Source of the DNA: Candidatus Omnitrophota bacterium
Lineage (GTDB): Bacteria > Omnitrophota > Gorgyraeia > Zapsychrales > Fredricksoniimonadaceae
Assembly: GCA_021731625.1 (NCBI GenBank)
Contig: JAKFXC010000098.1
Span: 1-39,571, forward strand
Direction of reading: 5' to 3'
Length of the DNA stretch: 39,571 nucleotides
The translations under genes and the position numbers were made by a program. Below, in pieces: positions 18,839 to 26,976 of this stretch. Below the pieces are notes generated by a model. That model saw only the letters and a program-made list of their open reading frames with translations. It did no database searches and had not been told where the DNA came from. How positions within the stretch are numbered: the first letter of the stretch is position 1; every line of letters starts with the position of its first letter.

Positions 18839-19195
18839 ATGGATGAATCAGTCATAGATTTGCCCGACGCCATGGAGCGGGTCCAGGACGACAAAGAGCT
18901 GTTCCTGGAATTGCTGCAAATTTTCGAAGACGATTTTGTCAAAAAACGACAGGCCTTGGCCGGGGCAATCTCCGCCGGGGACATCACCAAAATCAAGGAA
19001 TTGGCCCACTCCATCAAAGGGGCGTCGGGGAATATCTCCGCCAAAGTCATGCATGCGGCTTGCCTGCAATTGGAACAACTGGCAAAGTCCAATTCCACGT
19101 CGGGAATGCCGGACGTCTTAAAGTCCATCGATGCCGAGTTTGAGAAAATCAAGGCCTACCTGGTTCAAAAGAAAAAGGAGTGGGAACGCGGATGA
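18839..19195 (+). CDS. Stand-alone HPt (histidine phosphotransfer) domain protein
   Basis: KELAHSIKGASGNISAKVMHAACLQLE; SD AAGGAG immediately 3' of the palindrome. Confidence 0.93.
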   Translation: MDESVIDLPDAMERVQDDKELFLELLQIFEDDFVKKRQALAGAISAGDITKIKELAHSIKGASGNISAKVMHAACLQLEQLAKSNSTSGMPDVLKSIDAEFEKIKAYLVQKKKEWERG

Positions 19196-20778
19196 TCGTG
19201 AGGATTGCCGCGTTTCTTTTCCTTTCCGTTCTCATCTATGCCAGTACCCTCAACCACCCGTTTGTCCACGATGACATCGTATTCATCCAGCTAAATCCCA
19301 ACATTAGCCGTTTGGATGATTGGGGCCAAATTTTTGGTGGCGGGGCGGTGTCCTCGGCGAGCGGTATCAATGCCTACTACCGTCCGATATTGGAACTGGT
19401 GTACCGTCTGGAGTACCGCCTTTTCGGCTTCGACCCTCGGGGCTGGCATTTGGTCAACATTCTGCTGCACGGCCTCAATGGCATTTTATTGTGGCGGTTT
19501 TTGGGGCTCATAGGATTTAGTGCATTTTTATCCTGGGCAGCGGCGGTGTTGTTTATCGTTCACCCCGTCCAGGTGGAAGCGGTGGCCTGCGTTGCGGGCA
19601 TTTCCAATTTACTCATGGCCACATTTGGCTTGGCGACCCTGGTTGCCTATTTGCGTGGCCACATCGCCTTGAGTCTTGGTCTTTTTATTTTGGCCTTGCT
19701 CACCAAGGAACAGGCAGTGCTGTTGCTGCCGCTCATTGTGCTGATCGATCGTCACCGCAAAATACCGGCCTGGGGAAGTTGGTTTTGGTTTTTCTTGCTC
19801 ATGTTTGATTTTTTGATGCTGCGTTCGCTGGTGACGGGAGGAAGCTCCCTCACCGCCGGGATTTTTGCCTCCATTCCCGAACTCCTGTTGCGATTATGGT
19901 CCATTGCCAAGACTTTGTTTTCCTATCTATGGGTCTTGTGCGTCCCAGTGGACCTGCATTATTACCGGTCCGCCGACATGTTGGCCATTCAGGGGTGGTG
20001 GTGGCTGGGCGTGGCCGGGCTGGGGATCCTGGTGGCGCGTTCTGGTGAAATCGTGCGGTTTGGGGCCTGCTGGTTTCTTTTGGCTTTGCTGCCGGTGCTC
20101 AATGTGGTGCCGCTGGTTAACGAGTACTCCTTCATTCTGACGGCCGAGCATTTTTTGTATCTGCCCATGGCGGGGATCATGATCATCCTGGTAAGCTTTC
20201 TTGAACGCGTGTTTAAACACAAGGCCGTGTTGGTGTTCGCCCTGGCCACCGGCCTCTGCGCGTTCCTCGCCTATGGACAAACCAAATTTTGGCGCAATGA
20301 GGTGGTGCTGTTTGAGAGGATGCTGACCTTTGAGCCGAATTTCGGACGGGGGCATTTGTTGCTGGCCAAGGCCTATTATTTTCAAAAAGAATATTCTAAG
20401 GCAGATGCTCATTTTGCGAGGGCCTATGACATCATGGACAGCTATTTGCGCAGGGCACGTGGCAGCCGGCCGCGGCATTTTTACAATGGTTTCAAGAAGG
20501 GCATTCTCTTTGATTGGGCCCATAGTTTGGAGGATACCGGCAATCTGCAGGGCGCCATTGACAAATACCGGCTGGCGCTTGGCATTGACCCCGCTGATTC
20601 CGTGATTTGGAACAACCTGGGCGTGGCATTTTTAAAAAGCGGGGACGTGGCAACCGCAAGGTCATGTTTCCAAACGGCGGTGCAGCTGGCCCCGAATTTC
20701 GGCCCAGCGCAACAGAACCTGCGAAGCGTGCAGCATGTGCAGAGCGCGCAAAGCCGACAAAATTTGGGCGGGAGATAA
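19192..20778 (+). CDS. Membrane protein with C-terminal TPR repeats (TMTC/PMT-like glycosyltransferase fold, tentative)
   Basis: FVHDDIVFIQLNPNI, YYRPILELVYRLEYRLFG, WHLVNILLHGLNGILL; TPR AIDKYRLALGIDPADSVIWNNLG; start re-called at 19192. Confidence 0.8.
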   Translation: MIVRIAAFLFLSVLIYASTLNHPFVHDDIVFIQLNPNISRLDDWGQIFGGGAVSSASGINAYYRPILELVYRLEYRLFGFDPRGWHLVNILLHGLNGILLWRFLGLIGFSAFLSWAAAVLFIVHPVQVEAVACVAGISNLLMATFGLATLVAYLRGHIALSLGLFILALLTKEQAVLLLPLIVLIDRHRKIPAWGSWFWFFLLMFDFLMLRSLVTGGSSLTAGIFASIPELLLRLWSIAKTLFSYLWVLCVPVDLHYYRSADMLAIQGWWWLGVAGLGILVARSGEIVRFGACWFLLALLPVLNVVPLVNEYSFILTAEHFLYLPMAGIMIILVSFLERVFKHKAVLVFALATGLCAFLAYGQTKFWRNEVVLFERMLTFEPNFGRGHLLLAKAYYFQKEYSKADAHFARAYDIMDSYLRRARGSRPRHFYNGFKKGILFDWAHSLEDTGNLQGAIDKYRLALGIDPADSVIWNNLGVAFLKSGDVATARSCFQTAVQLAPNFGPAQQNLRSVQHVQSAQSRQNLGGR

Positions 20779-20782
20779 TTGT

Positions 20783-21445
20783 ATGTTTTGGATCATTCTA
20801 GCTTGCCTGGGCGTCATCTTAGCCGTAGCCTACATGATTTATTCGTTACCGGAGGAGTCCCACAAGAAAAAGAAGCGCCGCGAACAAGGCCGTTTGGCGG
20901 CGGAAGCTCCGGTATCGCCGGAGAAAAATTGGGAGGAGATTGCCCGGCGATGGGAAAAGCACAACCAAGCCCTTTTGGCGGACCTGGAGAAAGTGAAAGT
21001 CGAGGAACGGAAAATCATCCAGGATCTGCAGGCCAAGCAGGCGGAGAACAAAGACTTGCTGGAGCGGCTGGCCTTGGAAAAAAGCTGGCGGGAAAAAGAA
21101 CAGGTCAACCTTGATAAAGCCAAGACGCATGAAAGAGATTTCAAGGAGCAGATCGTGCGCACCGAGAAAGACCTGGAGGTAGAGCACTCGGGCCGGCTGC
21201 GCACCGAGCGTGACCTGCAGGAACTAAAAATCAAGTATGAGGCCCAGATGGAGGAAAAGCGGGTGACCCTCACCCAGGCGAAGAGTCTGGAAGCCACACT
21301 CAAGCAAATGACCAATGATTTGGCAGAACTGCGCCGCAACAATGAGGAGCTCAAAAAAAAGCGCGAAGACATCCAATGGGTGGCCAAAAGCGCGTACGAC
21401 GAGTTGCTGGCGAAATACAATCAAAGCAAACCTTCCCCGCCGTAG
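20783..21445 (+). CDS. Membrane-anchored coiled-coil protein
   Basis: N-terminal TM then long Glu/Lys-rich heptad-like region; start re-called at 20783. Confidence 0.7.
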   Translation: MFWIILACLGVILAVAYMIYSLPEESHKKKKRREQGRLAAEAPVSPEKNWEEIARRWEKHNQALLADLEKVKVEERKIIQDLQAKQAENKDLLERLALEKSWREKEQVNLDKAKTHERDFKEQIVRTEKDLEVEHSGRLRTERDLQELKIKYEAQMEEKRVTLTQAKSLEATLKQMTNDLAELRRNNEELKKKREDIQWVAKSAYDELLAKYNQSKPSPP

Positions 21446-22594
21446 ATGCCCATGTCGTTTTCTCGACGCACCAATTGGAACCAAGAACCCAATGCCCTCA
21501 CCCGCGCCATCGAGGATTTAAAATCACGCGGCACACCGATCGTCGATGTGACAGAATCCAACCCCATGCGCTGCGGGTTTGAGTATCCGGGCGCCATCCT
21601 GCAAACACTCTCTGACCCCAAAAATTTGGATTACCTGCCTGACCCTAACGGGATGGCCTCGGCGCGACAGGCCGTGGCCCGGTTTTGTGGGATCCCGACG
21701 GACCGTATGGTGCTCACCTCCAGCACCTCGGAGGCCTACACTTTTTTGTTTCGGCTGTTGCTCAACCCCGGAGAAAAAGTCTTGCTTCCCCGCCCTTGTT
21801 ATCCCTTATTTCAATTTTTATTGGAACTGAGCGACGCAACTTATGGATATTATCCGCTGCGCTACAGCGGCGATCAATGGGCCATTGATGTTGAAGCCTT
21901 GGCATCCTTAATCGATTCAAATACCCGGGCCATTATATTGGTTAACCCGAATAATCCTACCGGCTCCTATGTTAAAAAACACGAATTGCAGCAGTTAAAC
22001 CGTTTATGCGCCAAGCATCGCCTGTCGATCATATCCGACGAGGTGTTTTGGGATTATGCTTTACCGGTGCAGGGAGTGGTCGATGCTGCGAGCTTAAAAA
22101 ACAATGCCGAAGTGCTGACCTTTGTTTTGGGGGGATTGTCCAAAAGCGCAGGTCTGCCGCAAATGAAATTGGGATGGATATTGGCCAGCGGCCCGCCGAT
22201 GCTTGTTCAGGAAGCATTGGGACGACTGGAAATCATTGCCGACACTTTTTTATCCGTCAACATTCCGGCCCAGAATGCGTTGCCCGCATGGTTGGCCCTG
22301 GCACCTGCCATCAACGCTCAGCTCCTGGAACGGGTGCGGGGGAATTTGCAGTTGCTTAGGCAAGGGCCGGTCAAGGTGCTCACGGTGGAAGGCGGCTGGT
22401 ACGCGGTGCTCTGCCTGCCCGGCATCGATGAAGACCAATATGTCTTGGAGCTTTTGACACAGCACCACCTCCTGATCCATCCCGGCTATTTTTTTGATTT
22501 TCTCGAGGAAGGCCATTTGGTGGCAAGCCTGTTGCCGAAGCGAGAATGTTTTGCTAAGATGATGGGTATTTTAACGGAGGACAACAGTGCATAA
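21446..22594 (+). CDS. PLP-dependent aminotransferase class I/II
   Basis: NPNNPTGSYV, SDEVFWDYAL, GGLSKSAGLPQMKLGW. Confidence 0.92.
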   Translation: MPMSFSRRTNWNQEPNALTRAIEDLKSRGTPIVDVTESNPMRCGFEYPGAILQTLSDPKNLDYLPDPNGMASARQAVARFCGIPTDRMVLTSSTSEAYTFLFRLLLNPGEKVLLPRPCYPLFQFLLELSDATYGYYPLRYSGDQWAIDVEALASLIDSNTRAIILVNPNNPTGSYVKKHELQQLNRLCAKHRLSIISDEVFWDYALPVQGVVDAASLKNNAEVLTFVLGGLSKSAGLPQMKLGWILASGPPMLVQEALGRLEIIADTFLSVNIPAQNALPAWLALAPAINAQLLERVRGNLQLLRQGPVKVLTVEGGWYAVLCLPGIDEDQYVLELLTQHHLLIHPGYFFDFLEEGHLVASLLPKRECFAKMMGILTEDNSA

Positions 22595-23060
22595 ACGGCC
22601 GGATTGGGACGAATATTTTTTGAAATTGGCGATGCTGGCTTCCGAGCGGGCGACCTGCCCGCGCCTGCATTGCGGATGTGTTTTGGTCAACACCAAAAAT
22701 GTCATCGCCACCGGCTACAATGGGTCCATCCCTGGTGACGACCATTGCGACGAGGCCGGTTGCCTCATTGTGGACAACCATTGCGTGCGCACCGTGCATG
22801 CCGAAATGAACGCCCTCATCCAGGCAGCCCGCCGGGGACATGCGGTGGAAGGCGCAACGGCGTACATCACCAATATGCCGTGCACCACCTGTTCCAAGGC
22901 CTTGATCACCGCCGGAGTCCAGCGGGTGGTGATTTTTTCCGATTTTCATGACACCATGGCTGAGGAATTTTTTGCCAAGGGCGGGGTGGTGATTGACCGC
23001 ATCCCGATGCCCGGCCTGGAAATCCGTTACCAGATCAAAAATTATTCCTCCGCCCGATAA
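22587..23060 (+). CDS. dCMP/cytidine deaminase family protein
   Basis: HAEMNALIQAA and TNMPCTTCSKALI zinc motifs. Confidence 0.93.
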   Translation: MHKRPDWDEYFLKLAMLASERATCPRLHCGCVLVNTKNVIATGYNGSIPGDDHCDEAGCLIVDNHCVRTVHAEMNALIQAARRGHAVEGATAYITNMPCTTCSKALITAGVQRVVIFSDFHDTMAEEFFAKGGVVIDRIPMPGLEIRYQIKNYSSAR

Positions 23061-23069
23061 GGACACGCC

Positions 23070-23459
23070 GTGGCCATCAAGGTTCTGTTAGCTGATGACG
23101 AGCAAAGCATTTTAGAAATCATGGCCAAGCAAATTGCCACCGCAGGATATTCTGTCATCACCGCCTGCGACGGACAAGAGGCGTGGGACAAAATCAATGC
23201 CCAGGAGCCCGACGTCATTGTGTTGGACGTCACTATGCCCAAAATGGATGGGTGGGAGGTGCTCAAACAATTGCGCACACACCCGCCGTCCAAGAAATGG
23301 CAGCCGGTCATCATTGTGTCCGCCCTGGGGGAGATGGAAAACATCAACAAAGGCCTCCGTCTGGAAGCCGACCATTATTTGACCAAGCCCTGCCGTATGG
23401 AAGATGTGATCAAAGCAATCCGCTTGATGGTTTCCCTCATTCCGATGCGACAGCATTGA
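23070..23459 (+). CDS. Single-domain response regulator (receiver only)
   Basis: VLLADDEQSILEI, DVIVLDVTMPKMDGWEVL, LTKPCRMEDVI; no output domain. Confidence 0.93.
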   Translation: MAIKVLLADDEQSILEIMAKQIATAGYSVITACDGQEAWDKINAQEPDVIVLDVTMPKMDGWEVLKQLRTHPPSKKWQPVIIVSALGEMENINKGLRLEADHYLTKPCRMEDVIKAIRLMVSLIPMRQH

Positions 23460-23461
23460 CT

Positions 23462-24277
23462 ATGCGTCCCATGATCGTTTTTGCCCTGCTTATTATTTGT
23501 GCGGCCATTGGCCTGGTAATTCTGGTGCGGTATCTGGAAGCCACCGGTGTATTCTTTCCCAACAAAGAAATCAACATCACCCCCGCCCAGATGCGCCTGC
23601 CGTATGAGGACCTGTATGTGACCACCTCCGATGGGATAAAGATCAATGCTTGGCTTTTGAAAAACCCCGGAGCCAAATTCACCCTCATTTATGCGCATGG
23701 CAATGCCGGCAACATGGGGGACCGGCTCCTGAAAGTAAAATTTTTTCGCGATTTGGGTTTAAACGTTTTGATTTTTGATTACCGCGGATACGGCAACAGC
23801 CACGGCCATCCCAGCGAACCAGGCGTGTATTTGGATGCCCAGGCCGTGTATGACTATTTAAAAACCCGGACCGACATTGATGCGCATCGCGTCATCGCTT
23901 ACGGGACGTCCTTAGGGGGGGTCGTGGCGGTGGATCTCGCCGCTCATCGGCCATTGGCAGGCCTGATCATTGATTCTTCCATCACGTCCGCCCGCGAAGC
24001 CGCCCGGCATTTTTACCCCTATCTGCCGTCGTTTATTTTACATCTTAGGTTTGATTCGCTAAGCAAAGTGAGGGATTTGACAATTCCCAAACTCATCATC
24101 CACAGCCCCGAGGACCAGACCATCCCGTATGTCATGGGGCAGCGTTTGTTCGAAGCTGCGGCGGAGCCGAAGGAGTTCTTGACCTCCAGCGGCGGGCATA
24201 ATGAGATCCAGATTTTAAACGATCCTAAAACTGCGGCCGGCGTAAAGCAATTCCTGGTTGCCCATCATTTATTATGA
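23462..24277 (+). CDS. Alpha/beta hydrolase, membrane-anchored
   Basis: LIYAHGNAGNMGDR, YRGYGNSHGHPSE, IAYGTSLGGVVA, SSGGHNEI; start re-called at 23462. Confidence 0.9.
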   Translation: MRPMIVFALLIICAAIGLVILVRYLEATGVFFPNKEINITPAQMRLPYEDLYVTTSDGIKINAWLLKNPGAKFTLIYAHGNAGNMGDRLLKVKFFRDLGLNVLIFDYRGYGNSHGHPSEPGVYLDAQAVYDYLKTRTDIDAHRVIAYGTSLGGVVAVDLAAHRPLAGLIIDSSITSAREAARHFYPYLPSFILHLRFDSLSKVRDLTIPKLIIHSPEDQTIPYVMGQRLFEAAAEPKEFLTSSGGHNEIQILNDPKTAAGVKQFLVAHHLL

Positions 24278-25449
24278 CCACGACTTTCTTAAGGACACAG
24301 GGCGGCAACATTGTCGACGGTAAGAATAAAGCCGTGCGCCTGCGGGGCGTCAATTTCGGCGGCTGGTTGATGATGGAGGCGTACTTCATGCATGCCCCTA
24401 ATCGGCCAGAGCAGTTGATGAAGAGTGAGTTCGCTAAGACTTTAGGGAAGACAGCTCTAGCCGCATTGGAACGTTCTTTTCGGGGTAATTTTATCCAGGC
24501 ATCCGACATGCGGCAGGTGGCGCAGTGGGGGTTTAATTGTGTGCGATTGCCTTTTCATTATCGAGTAGCGCAAGGCCATGCCGAATACCTTGATCAAGCT
24601 ATACGCTGGGCGAAAAGCTGCGGTGTGTACGTCATTCTGGATTTGCATGCAGCGCCGGGGGCCCAGAACAATGATTGGCATTCGGACAGTTTGGGAGAAG
24701 CTGCCTTGTGGACCAAAATGAGCAATCGTCGACGGGTTTATGAGCTATGGGAATTTTTGGCGGACCGGTATAAAGACGAACCGACAGTGGCAGGATACGA
24801 TGTGCTCAATGAGCCGGTGTTGGATGACACCGCTGTTTTAAATCAATTTTACCGGCAAACTATCAAAGCCATACGCAACAGCGATAAAAAGCATATGTTA
24901 TTTATCGAGGGCAACCGCTGGGCTCAGGACATTGCCCCATTGGATGAATTCAAGGATGACAATTGGGTTTACAGCATGCATTTTTACGAGCCTTTGGAAT
25001 ACACGTTTAATTTTGTGCCTCATCTGCGTTATCCGCTGCGATCAAAGGCGGGGACATGGGGAAAGACGGCTATGCGCGGGCGCCTGCAGGGGTATTATGA
25101 TTTGGCCAAAGAGCGTGAGCGCCCTGTGCACGTTGGTGAGTTCGGGGTCAATTTTCGGAAAGGGCACGGCCACGAGGATATTTATTTAAGGGATCTGGTC
25201 GCGTGTTTTGATGACTTTGGCTTTCATTGGAATTACTGGACCTACAAGGCCATCAAGCATTTTATGTTTCCCGATGGGATTTATAGCTATTACCCGAACC
25301 CTCCTTGGGTCAACCGCCCAGGCCCGGTCACCGGCTGGAACCGCTGGAAAGATTTTTGGCCTAAACATAAAAAGGAAATGACTCGCTCATGGCAGACTCA
25401 AGCATTCACTTTGAATGCGCCGGTACTGAAGGAATTAAGGGAAAAATAG
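24274..25449 (+). CDS. Glycoside hydrolase family 5-like protein without obvious signal peptide
   Basis: VRLRGVNFGGWLMMEAYF, GFNCVRLPFHY, YDVLNEPVLDD acid/base, HVGEFGVN nucleophile region. Confidence 0.9.
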   Translation: MTTTFLRTQGGNIVDGKNKAVRLRGVNFGGWLMMEAYFMHAPNRPEQLMKSEFAKTLGKTALAALERSFRGNFIQASDMRQVAQWGFNCVRLPFHYRVAQGHAEYLDQAIRWAKSCGVYVILDLHAAPGAQNNDWHSDSLGEAALWTKMSNRRRVYELWEFLADRYKDEPTVAGYDVLNEPVLDDTAVLNQFYRQTIKAIRNSDKKHMLFIEGNRWAQDIAPLDEFKDDNWVYSMHFYEPLEYTFNFVPHLRYPLRSKAGTWGKTAMRGRLQGYYDLAKERERPVHVGEFGVNFRKGHGHEDIYLRDLVACFDDFGFHWNYWTYKAIKHFMFPDGIYSYYPNPPWVNRPGPVTGWNRWKDFWPKHKKEMTRSWQTQAFTLNAPVLKELREK

Positions 25450-25508
25450 GGCCAGCCCCCTATTTTTTGTAGATATGCTATAGAAAAATAGGGGGCTGGC
25501 CCCATTTT
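25443..25508. repeat. REP-like palindrome copies 2 and 3 in inverted (BIME-like) arrangement
   Basis: AAAATAGGG-CCAGC-CCCCTATTTT (25443-25466) and AAAATAGGGG-GCTGG-CCCCATTTT (25485-25508); together form a long imperfect inverted repeat. Confidence 0.85.
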
Positions 25509-25514
25509 TCCACT

Positions 25515-26291
25515 ATGAAAATCACTAGTATTCAAAACTCCATGATCAAGGCCGCCGTAGCTTTGCGTGATCCTAAGGCCCGCAGGATTACAGGGCTGAC
25601 TCTTATCGATGGCGAACGGCAGGTGCGCCGGGCCCTGGATGCCGGGGTAGAGCTTGAATACATATTTTATCGAGAGCTGCCGATCTCCAAGGGCCTGTTT
25701 CATCGTGGGGCCAAAGCGATTGAGGTCACCGCGGCCGTACTGGCAAAATTAGCCTATGGCCAAAACGAGGAAGGATTAGTCGCTGTGGCCCGGGTCAAAG
25801 TCAAAAGCCCGGAAGAATTGAAATTTCGATCCAATCCTCTCGTGGTGGTGCTCGAGTCCCTGGAAAAACCCGGCAACCTGGGCGCGATCTTGCGCACCTG
25901 CGATGCCGCCGGCGTGGATGCCTTGCTCATTGGCGATCCCAAAACGGATGTGTATAACCCCAATGTCATTCGTGCTAGCACCGGCGCGGTCTTTACCGTC
26001 CCCATTGGGGTGGGCACCAATGCGTCGATCGCCGCATTCTTAAGGACAAAGAAGATCACAAGGGTGGGAACTTTTCCAGAAGCGATTGATGCCTATACTC
26101 AGGCGAACCTCAAAGGCCCTATCGCGCTTGTTTTGGGCACGGAAGACAAGGGCTTAAGCGATTTTTGGCAACAGCGTTGTGACCTGAAAGTCAAAATCCC
26201 CATGAAAGGCAGCGCCGATTCTTTGAACGTTTCGGTCACGGCCGCCATCGTCATTTACGAAACCCTGCGCCAAAGGGCCACCCACCCGTAA
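25515..26291 (+). CDS. TrmH/SpoU-family RNA methyltransferase
   Basis: LESLEKPGNLGAILRTCDAAGVDALLI, LVLGTEDKGLSDFW, IPMKGSADSLNVSVTAAIVIYE. Confidence 0.93.
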   Translation: MKITSIQNSMIKAAVALRDPKARRITGLTLIDGERQVRRALDAGVELEYIFYRELPISKGLFHRGAKAIEVTAAVLAKLAYGQNEEGLVAVARVKVKSPEELKFRSNPLVVVLESLEKPGNLGAILRTCDAAGVDALLIGDPKTDVYNPNVIRASTGAVFTVPIGVGTNASIAAFLRTKKITRVGTFPEAIDAYTQANLKGPIALVLGTEDKGLSDFWQQRCDLKVKIPMKGSADSLNVSVTAAIVIYETLRQRATHP

Positions 26292-26292
26292 T

Positions 26293-26976
26293 ATGCGTCT
26301 CCAGGTGTTCTTATCCCATAATGGAGTATCTTCCCGTCGCGAAGCGATGGACATTATCAAGGCCGGCCGTGTTAAAGTCAACGGCTGCGTGGTGCGGGAG
26401 CCATCCACCGATGTCATCGGCACCGAGCACGTCACCGTCGACAATTGCCCGGTGGAAACCAAACAATACACGTATCTGATGCTGCACAAACCGGCCGGAT
26501 ACACCACCACCAAGGATGACCCGCATGCCGAAAAAACGGTCATGGAATTATTGCCCAAAAATTTGCATCACCTCTCGCCGGTGGGGCGGCTGGACCGCGA
26601 GACCGAGGGGCTACTGCTTTTTACCAATGACGGGACCTGGGCCCAGGAAATCATGCATCCCAAATTTCATCTGGATAAAACATACCTGGCGCGCATGGAA
26701 GGGCAGTTAAAAGATGCGGAAGAAAAAAAGCTGGAGGCGGGGATTGCCTTAAGAGGAGAACAAACCCTCCCTTGCCGAATCTTTGATGTGCATTATAATG
26801 GAACAGAAACCCAGGCCACCATCACCATCCAGGAAGGCCGCAAACGGCAGGTGCGCATGATGTTTCAGTCCGTCGGCCACCGGGTGGTGTATTTAAAACG
26901 GCTGGCCGTCGGAAAATTGCAGTTAGGGGATTTAAAATTAGGCCAATGGCGGGAACTTAAAAAGACAGACGTATGA
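26293..26976 (+). CDS. Pseudouridine synthase (RsuA/RluB family) with S4 domain
   Basis: RLQVFLSHNGVSSRREA, MLHKPAGYTTT, PVGRLDRETEGLLLFTNDG, EGRKRQVRMMF. Confidence 0.95.
   Translation: MRLQVFLSHNGVSSRREAMDIIKAGRVKVNGCVVREPSTDVIGTEHVTVDNCPVETKQYTYLMLHKPAGYTTTKDDPHAEKTVMELLPKNLHHLSPVGRLDRETEGLLLFTNDGTWAQEIMHPKFHLDKTYLARMEGQLKDAEEKKLEAGIALRGEQTLPCRIFDVHYNGTETQATITIQEGRKRQVRMMFQSVGHRVVYLKRLAVGKLQLGDLKLGQWRELKKTDV

Noticed and set aside
14878-26291. Two SpoU-family methyltransferases as a recent duplication
   Set aside because: Sequences differ greatly outside catalytic motifs; multiple SpoU paralogs are ordinary in bacteria.
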